In this document: positions 57,693 through 64,000 of the stretch, piece after piece
How positions within the stretch are numbered: the first letter of the stretch is position 1
How the letters are laid out: every line of letters begins with the position of its first letter
Assembly: GCF_018918125.1 (NCBI RefSeq)
Contig: NZ_JAHLQA010000007.1
Span: 62,001-126,000 of the forward strand
Reading direction: 5' to 3'
DNA: 64,000 bases
Source of the DNA: Blautia sp. MSJ-19
Lineage (GTDB): Bacteria > Bacillota > Clostridia > Lachnospirales > Lachnospiraceae
Position numbers and translations under genes: made by a program
The notes under the pieces: generated by a model
What the model was told of the DNA's origin: nothing
Databases searched by the model: none
The model's input: the letters and a program-made list of their open reading frames with translations, nothing else

Positions 57693-57709
57693 ATTCTCAA
57701 AATGAGAAT
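57693..57709. promoter_or_regulatory. Third, perfect 17-bp operator-like palindrome
   Basis: ATTCTCAAAATGAGAAT is symmetric around three bases and matches the two sites upstream. It lies 98 bases before the ammonia-lyase start. No -24/-12 sigma-54 promoter is visible nearby. Confidence 0.6.
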
Positions 57710-57806
57710 AAATAAACAGGATTTTATGAAAAAGCTGCCAGTTTGACCATGGAAGAAAGAGAAAATAAAATACAGTCATAAACAAAAAGGAAGGAGCATT
57801 TATCTC

Positions 57807-59009
57807 ATGAATGAAACGATCAAGGCGGTAAAAAACCAACATCTTTCTAAGGACTACAGCAAGGATTCGATATTTGGAAAAGCACAGGCGGTACTGGTAA
57901 AAAAATATCATGAAAGTTTCCCGACATATCATCCTACAGATTTAAAGAAGCTGGATTATCTGGCAGAGTATCTGGGAATCAGTGCTTTGTATGTTAAGGA
58001 TGAGAGCACACGTTTTGGGCTGAACGCATTCAAGGGACTGGGTGGAAGTTACTGCATTGGAAAATATATCGGAGAAAAATGTGAGATTCCGGCAGCAGAA
58101 CTTACTTACGACAGGCTCAAAAGCGAGAAAGTCAGAAAAAATACACAGGATCTTACCTTTGTGACTGCGACAGATGGAAACCATGGAAGAGGTATTGCCT
58201 GGACTGCACATGAACTTGGTATCAAAGCAGTTGTCTATATGCCGAATGGAAGCGCCGAGGAGCGTCTTGAGAATATCCAGAAGCTTGGGGCACAGGCGAG
58301 CATTACAGATCTGAATTATGACGATACCGTTCGGTTTGCGGCGCAGTGTGAGAAAGAAAAAGGCTGGGTTCTGGTTCAGGATACAGCATGGGAAGGATAT
58401 GAAAAAATTCCGACCTGGATCATGCAGGGATATACAACGATGGCTCTGGAGGCTGCGGAACAGCTTAAAGGTGAAAAACCAACACATATTTTTCTTCAGG
58501 CAGGTGTAGGCGCTATGTCAGGTGCACTGACCGCTTTCTTTGCAGATTACTATCAGGAAGACAAACCTGTTATCGTGATCGTAGAGCCAAACAAAGCAGA
58601 CTGCATTTATCGCACAGCAGAAGCAGATGACGGGAAACTTCATGTTGTGGCTGGAGATATGAACACGATCATGGCAGGACTTGCCTGTGGCGAACCATGT
58701 ACTGTGGGATGGGATATGCTGGGAAGTTACGCAGATTACTTTGTATCCATGCCGGATTATGTGGCAGCAAAAGGAATGAGAGTTCTTGGAAATCCGATTA
58801 CAGGAGATGAAAAAGTCATTTCCGGTGAAAGCGGGGCGGCAACAACAGGATTTGTGGCAGAATTAATGATGAATGAGAGTCTGGAATATCTGAGAAAGAT
58901 GATTGGAATCAACAAAGATTCTAAAGTACTCTGTTTTTCCACAGAAGGAGATACTGATCAGAAAAATTACAGAGATATTGTATGGGATGGTACTCATCCG
59001 AGTTTTTAA
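57807..59009 (+). CDS. dpaL: Diaminopropionate ammonia-lyase
   Basis: PLP enzyme converting 2,3-diaminopropionate to pyruvate and two ammonia; 400 residues, fold type II. The PLP lysine is in RFGLNAFKGLGGSYCIG, the phosphate/pyridine region in VTATDGNHGRGIAWTAHELG and the glycine-rich loop in LQAGVGAMSGALTAFFADYY. First gene of a five-gene catabolic operon and related to E. coli YgeX. Ribosome site GGAAGGAG. Confidence 0.92.
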   Translation: MNETIKAVKNQHLSKDYSKDSIFGKAQAVLVKKYHESFPTYHPTDLKKLDYLAEYLGISALYVKDESTRFGLNAFKGLGGSYCIGKYIGEKCEIPAAELTYDRLKSEKVRKNTQDLTFVTATDGNHGRGIAWTAHELGIKAVVYMPNGSAEERLENIQKLGAQASITDLNYDDTVRFAAQCEKEKGWVLVQDTAWEGYEKIPTWIMQGYTTMALEAAEQLKGEKPTHIFLQAGVGAMSGALTAFFADYYQEDKPVIVIVEPNKADCIYRTAEADDGKLHVVAGDMNTIMAGLACGEPCTVGWDMLGSYADYFVSMPDYVAAKGMRVLGNPITGDEKVISGESGAATTGFVAELMMNESLEYLRKMIGINKDSKVLCFSTEGDTDQKNYRDIVWDGTHPSF

Positions 59010-59056
59010 ACGAAAAATAAATCAAAAAATATATAAAACATGAGGAGGACAATACT

Positions 59057-60283
59057 ATGATGACAATTAACGGAGAACGCATGCTGGAAAGAGTTCGTGC
59101 ACTTGGAGCAATCGGCAAGGATGCTGAGGGAAGAAGAACAAGACTTGCCGCCTCTGATGAAGATAAGGCAGGAAGAGATGCAGTTGTAGAGTGGATGAAA
59201 GACGCGAACCTTAAAGTGGTTGTAGACCGCATCGGAAACATTTTCGGTATCTGGGAAACAGAAGAAAACAAAGATAAAAAACCACTGATGGTTGGTTCTC
59301 ATATTGATTCTGTTATCAATGCAGGTCAGTATGACGGATGTATCGGTGTGATCGGCGGTATCGAAGTGATCAAAACACTTCAGGAAGCAGGGCTGAAAAC
59401 AGAAAGACCGATCGTAGTTGGTGCATTTACAAACGAAGAAGGTGTCCGTTATTCACCGGACATGATGGGATCTCTGGTATATGCAGGCGGAATGGATATT
59501 GAAGAAGTTCTTAAAACAGTTGGAACAGATGGAACGATCCTTGGAGAAGAATTAAAGAGGATCGGTTATGAAGGAACCGTAGAACCTGGATTCCTTGAGC
59601 CGGAAGCTTTTGTGGAATATCATATCGAGCAGGGACCGATCATGGATGTCGAAGGTGTACAGATTGGTGCAGTAGAGAATCTTCAGGGAATCCACTGGCA
59701 GAGAGTGACGATCGAGGGAACTGCAAATCATGCCGGAACCACACCGACCAGACTGAGAGTTGACGCAGGTCTTGCAGCAGCAAAAGTCAACGTATTCTTA
59801 AGAGAACTGGTAGAAAAATCCAATGGTGTGGCAACTGTCGGAACGATTGCATTTGAGCCGAATGCAGTCAATGTTATTCCGTCCAAAGCTGTTTTCACCG
59901 TAGACCTTCGTAACCCGAACAAGGAAAAACTGGATGCAGATGAGAAAGCACTGGCAGATTATCTGAAAAAACTGGAAGAAACAGATAAAGTAAAGATTAC
60001 GACAGAGCGTATGACAGAGTTTGATCCGGTTCTCTTTGATGAAGGAATCGTACAGAAAATTGAAGCAGCAGCCAAAGCACGTGGATTAAGCACAAGACGC
60101 ATGACTTCCGGAGCAGGACAGGATGCACAGATGATCGCAAGAATCTGCCCGACAGCGATGATCTTTGTACCGAGTATCAAAGGCATCAGCCACAACCCGG
60201 CAGAATACACACCGGATGAAAATGTGATCGAAGGGGCAAATGTATTCCTGGATGTTGTAGCAGATATGGCAGGCGCAGAATAA
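59057..60283 (+). CDS. M20-type N-carbamoyl-amino-acid hydrolase / amidohydrolase
   Basis: A 408-residue metal-dependent amidase of the allantoate amidohydrolase / L-carbamoylase group. Metal-ligand motifs are VGSHIDSVINAGQYDGCIG, FTNEEGVRY, EYHIEQGP and the C-terminal ISHNPAEYT; the dimerisation domain sits at about 215-330. In this operon it probably frees an amino acid such as diaminopropionate from a carbamoyl or ureido derivative, like YgeY beside YgeX in E. coli. The exact substrate is inferred only. Ribosome site GAGGAGG. Confidence 0.85.
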   Translation: MMTINGERMLERVRALGAIGKDAEGRRTRLAASDEDKAGRDAVVEWMKDANLKVVVDRIGNIFGIWETEENKDKKPLMVGSHIDSVINAGQYDGCIGVIGGIEVIKTLQEAGLKTERPIVVGAFTNEEGVRYSPDMMGSLVYAGGMDIEEVLKTVGTDGTILGEELKRIGYEGTVEPGFLEPEAFVEYHIEQGPIMDVEGVQIGAVENLQGIHWQRVTIEGTANHAGTTPTRLRVDAGLAAAKVNVFLRELVEKSNGVATVGTIAFEPNAVNVIPSKAVFTVDLRNPNKEKLDADEKALADYLKKLEETDKVKITTERMTEFDPVLFDEGIVQKIEAAAKARGLSTRRMTSGAGQDAQMIARICPTAMIFVPSIKGISHNPAEYTPDENVIEGANVFLDVVADMAGAE

Positions 60284-60318
60284 AAATAAGGGGTTTTTAC
60301 AGAACAGGAGAGAGTTCG

Positions 60319-61263
60319 ATGAAAATAAACAATCTTCATTATGTGGCGTATGCAGTCAATGAATATGATAAGGTAAGAGAATTCTGGAAAAAACTTGGGT
60401 TCTCCATACTTGGTAACAATCGTGAAACAATATTCTGGATTGGAAAAGCACAGATTCAGCTTCATTCAACAGCCAATACAGCGTTGGCTGCTGAATGGAG
60501 AAAAAGACATACAAGAGATGACCTGTACGAATTGTGTCTGGAGGTAGAAAACCTTGAGGATACTATAAGGGAACTTCAGGAATCCGGTATCAAAATCGAA
60601 GGAGAGATACAGGAAAGCGTACAGGGAAGATCCGTTAGGATCAACAGCCAGCATACGGGTGAATACTATCTGCGCTTCATAGAATTAAAAGATTCCCTGA
60701 AACATCATTCTGTACAGGAACAGCAGAATACATTGGCAGGTGAATTTGGACAGAAAGAGATTACGGCTGAGATGCTGTCAGTAAATAAAGTGGGTATGAC
60801 GAATATCCACCATATAGGAATCAGTATTCGTGATTATGAAAGAGCACGTCATCTGTGGCAGGATGTTCTTGGATTCGAGGCACTGTACCAGCATTTCAAA
60901 GAAAGAGATTTCAAAGAAGATGCGATGTATCTCGGAGATGCTCAGATTCATTTATATCGTTCAGAAAATCCAGAACTCAAATTCTGCTGGTGGCCACAGA
61001 AAAACGGAGATGGGATGGAGACACTCAGTGTATGTGTAGACAAGATCAATCAGACCATCCGTCAGATCAGAGAATGCGGAATGGATATTGTAGGAGACGG
61101 ACCGGAATCTATGTCACAGGGAATGGATGTATTTATTGACAAGAAATATACGGGTGGCAATGATTTTGAAATTGTAGAACTGCACTATTTCCTGAAAGGA
61201 AAAACAGTTGAACAGCAGAAGAAAATAGTATATCACTTCTTTGGAGAAGGAACTGTGCTGTAG
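60319..61263 (+). CDS. Two-domain VOC (glyoxalase-fold) protein
   Basis: A 314-residue protein with two vicinal-oxygen-chelate modules. The first starts NNLHYVAYAVNEYDKVREFW and the second (about 155-295) NIHHIGISIRDYERARHLWQDVLGF. Each offers a His and a Glu (RFIELKDS; FEIVELHYF) for a metal. VOC proteins can be isomerases, lyases, dioxygenases or binding proteins; which one applies is not clear. As the third gene of an amino-acid lyase operon it may act on an epimer or a keto product. Confidence 0.8.
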   Translation: MKINNLHYVAYAVNEYDKVREFWKKLGFSILGNNRETIFWIGKAQIQLHSTANTALAAEWRKRHTRDDLYELCLEVENLEDTIRELQESGIKIEGEIQESVQGRSVRINSQHTGEYYLRFIELKDSLKHHSVQEQQNTLAGEFGQKEITAEMLSVNKVGMTNIHHIGISIRDYERARHLWQDVLGFEALYQHFKERDFKEDAMYLGDAQIHLYRSENPELKFCWWPQKNGDGMETLSVCVDKINQTIRQIRECGMDIVGDGPESMSQGMDVFIDKKYTGGNDFEIVELHYFLKGKTVEQQKKIVYHFFGEGTVL

Positions 61264-61274
61264 GAGGAAGAACA

Positions 61275-62678
61275 ATGGGGAAAGAGAATAAAGTAAAACA
61301 AAAGCCGGGTTTTGCTTATGCAGCATTTGTAATGATCGTCTGCTTTGCATTTGTAATGATTCCGACGATTGTGGCTGGCGTAAACATCAGAGTCATGTTT
61401 TTACTGTCCTGGCTTCTGGCGTATCCGCTTTGTATGAAACTGGGATATACATTTAATGAACTTCAGGCAGGTATGATGAAATTTATACCGAAGTGTATCA
61501 TGCCAATGTTATTGCTGCTCACGATCGGATCAGTCGTAGGAACATGGTGTGCGAGCGGTACGATAGGATATGTTATGGTACTCGGTTTGAAAATAATCAA
61601 TCCGCAGTATTTTCTGGCAACTACATTTATTGTCTGTCTGGTCTTTGCATGCATGGCAGGTACAAGCTTTGGAACAGTAGGTACTGTAGGCGTTGCGCTT
61701 ATGGGTGTTGCGATTGGAATGGGAATCGATCCGCTGATCGCAGCTGCATGTATCATCAGTGCGGCATTGATCGGAGATGGCGTTTCACCGATGTCAGATA
61801 CTCCGAATGTCATCAGTGGTTCAGCAGGTGTGGATCTTTTTGACTCCATCGTATTTCAGCTTCCGATGACAATACCGGTTGCCCTGATTACTTTTTTGTA
61901 TTATCTCATCATGGGAGCAACGGGAAAAGTACAGACAGCGGATACTTCTTCTATTCAGCAGTTGATCACAGATATTGAGGGAACATACCATATGGGTGTT
62001 GTATGCCTGCTTCCGATCCTTATCGTTCTGGTACTTCTGGTTATGAAATTTCCTACGATACCGGCATTGATGCTGGGAGCAGTTTCAGGTGGTGCGGTGG
62101 CATGGATCGTTCAGGGAGAAAGTCTGAAAGATATCATCGGATTTATGTGGAATGGTTTTGCAGTGGAATCTGAAAATGCCCTGATCGTTTCTCTTTTTAC
62201 AAGAGGCGGTATCATGAGCATGGTCGGAACGGCATTGCTGTTTATCTTTTCATTTGGCTTATTTGGAATTTTAAATGAATGTCAGATCCTTGAGACTCTT
62301 GTAGAACCAATTCTTGGAAAGGTAAATGGAAGATTCAGTGGATATGTATGTACGATCCTTCTTGGATTTATTGCATTGTTTTCTTCATCTGCAAGCTTTT
62401 CTGAAGTATTTACCTGTAACATCATGAAAGAAGTTTATGAAGCAAAAGGGCTGGACAAACGAGATCTGGTCAGAGCCGCAACAGTTGGCACGTTTGCATT
62501 GCAGTTATACATTCCATATGTTCTTATGGTACAGACAGTGTGCGGTTATCTGGATGTGGATGGAGTGGCAGTAATGCGTCATTATATCACATCCCCGCTT
62601 TACCTGATCGTATGTCTCGTGATCGTTGGTTTTAATCTTGATAAAAAATTATTTAAGGGGCTGTTTAAAGAAAAATGA
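61275..62678 (+). CDS. NhaC-family Na+/H+ (amino-acid) antiporter
   Basis: Membrane protein of 467 residues with about twelve helices. Family stretches: TSFGTVGTVGVALMGVAIGM, ALIGDGVSPMSDTPNVISG and SASFSEVFTCNIMKEVYEAK. NhaC relatives exchange Na+ for H+, malate/lactate or amino acids. In this operon it is probably the uptake or exchange system for the amino acid being degraded. It overlaps the next gene by four bases. Confidence 0.87.
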   Translation: MGKENKVKQKPGFAYAAFVMIVCFAFVMIPTIVAGVNIRVMFLLSWLLAYPLCMKLGYTFNELQAGMMKFIPKCIMPMLLLLTIGSVVGTWCASGTIGYVMVLGLKIINPQYFLATTFIVCLVFACMAGTSFGTVGTVGVALMGVAIGMGIDPLIAAACIISAALIGDGVSPMSDTPNVISGSAGVDLFDSIVFQLPMTIPVALITFLYYLIMGATGKVQTADTSSIQQLITDIEGTYHMGVVCLLPILIVLVLLVMKFPTIPALMLGAVSGGAVAWIVQGESLKDIIGFMWNGFAVESENALIVSLFTRGGIMSMVGTALLFIFSFGLFGILNECQILETLVEPILGKVNGRFSGYVCTILLGFIALFSSSASFSEVFTCNIMKEVYEAKGLDKRDLVRAATVGTFALQLYIPYVLMVQTVCGYLDVDGVAVMRHYITSPLYLIVCLVIVGFNLDKKLFKGLFKEK

Positions 62679-63709
62679 TACGTCTGGATAATGATTATAA
62701 TCACAATGCACAGGAAGAAATCCTGAAACGTCTGATGGAAACGGGGCAGGAAGGTTATGCCGGATATGGAGAAGATGTCTGGTGTGATAAGGCAGAAGAA
62801 CTGATCAAAAAGAAAATTGACCGGGAAGACTGCAAAGTATACTTTTTTGCAGGAGCAACACAGGCGAATCTTGTGGTACACAAAGCAGCTCTGAACCCGG
62901 TACAGGCAGTGATTTGCCCGGACTCTGGACATATATATGCACACGAAGCCGGTTCGATCGAAGCAACCGGACATAAACTTATCCCGCTGCCAGCAAAGGA
63001 TGGAAAGATCACAGCAGAACAGGTTCGTCAGAAAGCTGCCGAGTATTACGAAGCAGGCGAACCGGAATATCTCTGCGAACCCAAAATGGTGTACATTTCC
63101 TTTCCGACAGAATGGGGAACCCTATATTCCCGGGAAGAACTAAAAGCACTTTATGAAGTATGCAGACAATATGATATGTATCTGTTTGTAGACGGAGCAC
63201 GCATGGGTTACGGACTTGCTTCCGAAAAAAATGATCTGACATTAAGAGATTTTGCCAGATTTACAGATATATTTTACATTGGCGGCACCAAATGCGGCGC
63301 ATTGTTTGGGGAAGCCCTTGTGATCCTTAACAAAAATCTGGAAAAAAATTTCAAAACCTACATGAAACAGAGCGGTTCTGTGCTGGCAAAAGGCTGGCTT
63401 CTGGGATTGCAGTTTTATGTATTGCTGGAAAACGGTCTTTATGAGCAGATTGCAGAGCAGGCAGATGAGCGTGCCATGCGTATAAAGGAAGCATTTCACC
63501 AGAAGGGAATAGAGTCCTATATAGAGAGCTATACAAATCAGCTGTTCATGATCCTGACCAGGGAACAGGCTGCAAAAATGGCAGAAATCTGTACTTTTCA
63601 GTTTCAGATGAACCTGCCCGACGGACGGGAAGTCGATCGTTTCTGTACAAGCTGGTCCACAACAGAGCAGGAAACAGAAGAAATTATCAATGCGATCAAA
63701 GATTTATAA
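62675..63709 (+). CDS. Threonine-aldolase-type beta-eliminating lyase
   Basis: PLP enzyme of fold type I, 344 residues, from the low-specificity threonine aldolase family. The start RLDNDYNHNAQEEILKRL, the HIYAHEAGSIEATGHKLIPL site, the PLP aspartate in LFVDGARMGYGLAS and the PLP lysine in FYIGGTKCGALFGEALV are all visible. It would split a beta-hydroxy amino acid into glycine and an aldehyde, or act on a related substrate. Last gene of the operon, followed by a terminator. Confidence 0.88.
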   Translation: MIRLDNDYNHNAQEEILKRLMETGQEGYAGYGEDVWCDKAEELIKKKIDREDCKVYFFAGATQANLVVHKAALNPVQAVICPDSGHIYAHEAGSIEATGHKLIPLPAKDGKITAEQVRQKAAEYYEAGEPEYLCEPKMVYISFPTEWGTLYSREELKALYEVCRQYDMYLFVDGARMGYGLASEKNDLTLRDFARFTDIFYIGGTKCGALFGEALVILNKNLEKNFKTYMKQSGSVLAKGWLLGLQFYVLLENGLYEQIAEQADERAMRIKEAFHQKGIESYIESYTNQLFMILTREQAAKMAEICTFQFQMNLPDGREVDRFCTSWSTTEQETEEIINAIKDL

Positions 63710-63748
63710 GTTGTAAAACAAACTCATTTTTGCCAAACCCTTTCAAGT

Positions 63749-63782
63749 TTTGGGAGCTGTCCGGATGGATGGCTCCTTTTTA
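63749..63782 (+). terminator. Terminator of the lyase operon
   Basis: GGGAGC pairs with GGCTCC (one wobble) around a long loop, followed by TTTTT. Confidence 0.65.
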
Positions 63783-63899
63783 TGTTCTTGTGTATTTTTC
63801 TTGGGGCATGTATAATGAAATAACAGCAATATTTTAGCTCTATAACTGCGATATAGGCACTGCACAGTTGCAGATGGGTAAAGTATAGGAGGTGTTGGT

Positions 63900-64000
63900 G
63901 TGGATGATATAATGCTGACGGAAGAAATGAAATTACCACTTCCAGTTGGAATTTCGGATTATCGGCGGGCATCTGAAGAATATTACTATGTAGATAAAAC
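63900..64000 (+). CDS. AAA-ATPase-like protein, 3' end outside window
   Basis: Only the first 33 residues are visible. LPLPVGISDYRRASEEYYYV followed by DKT is the standard N-terminus of AAA-ATPase_like/PDDEXK_9 proteins, the same family as the minus-strand gene at 11255. The GTG at 63900 is chosen because AGGAGG lies seven bases upstream; an ATG at 63912 is possible. Confidence 0.7.
   Translation, partial: MDDIMLTEEMKLPLPVGISDYRRASEEYYYVDK

Noticed and set aside
57463..57806. Sigma-54 (-24/-12) promoter before the ammonia-lyase gene
   Set aside because: No TGGC-N8-TGC pattern seen, and the regulator lacks sigma-54 activation motifs.

Overview
The window reads as chromosomal DNA of a low-GC, anaerobic gut-type Firmicute, most likely a member of Lachnospiraceae. 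This rests on strong GGAGG ribosome sites, a BMP-type nucleoside ABC operon, an F-type ATP synthase with a Na+-type c subunit, paired MATE exporters, KilA-N and AAA/PD-(D/E)XK accessory genes, and a type II-A CRISPR system. The species cannot be named from the sequence alone.

Layout. 1-2.1 kb: end of an XRE/zinc-ribbon regulator, a tiny membrane protein and a WYL regulator. 2.3-8.7 kb: nucleoside uptake and salvage operon (lipoprotein, ATPase, two permeases, PfkB-type kinase, uridine kinase). 8.7-11.2 kb: a hybrid histidine kinase broken by an apparent one-base deletion. 11.2-13 kb: AAA-ATPase/nuclease-like gene. 13.1-20.5 kb: a VbhA-like antitoxin with a truncated Fic toxin, then an antisense tracrRNA, cas9-cas1-cas2-csn2 and a 14-repeat array. 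20.5-26.5 kb: two MATE exporters separated by a decaying 53-bp tandem repeat, a broken sensor remnant and a GH42 beta-galactosidase. 26.7-34.4 kb: complete atp operon. 34.5-36.9 kb: KilA-N protein and cardiolipin synthase.

37-52.4 kb is the most interesting part. Two sets of nitrogenase-like genes (each one NifH-like Fe protein and two component-1 subunits) flank hypF-hypC-hypD-hypE, the genes that build and transfer the Fe(CN)2CO group of [NiFe] hydrogenases. There is no hydrogenase, hypA, hypB, nifB, nifE or nifN in the window. A TM1266-like 'iron-only hydrogenase system regulator' homologue opens the second set. Three transcription units here begin with leader RNAs that share sequence blocks; the first two end in an intrinsic terminator. 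I suggest an undescribed reductase or metallocofactor-assembly system that joins Hyp-made Fe-CN/CO chemistry to a nitrogenase-type electron pump, possibly under common riboswitch-like control.

52.5-64 kb: a double-receiver hybrid kinase, ridA, a YheO-type regulator, a regulator of the sigma-54 activator type that has lost its ATPase motifs, and the likely target operon: diaminopropionate ammonia-lyase, M20-type carbamoylase, two-domain VOC protein, NhaC-type antiporter and threonine-aldolase-type lyase. Three copies of a 17-bp palindrome lie in front of that operon. The window ends in the start of a second AAA-ATPase-like gene. A structured dispersed element (three full copies with compensatory changes, plus fragments) is scattered through the atp and nif-like regions.
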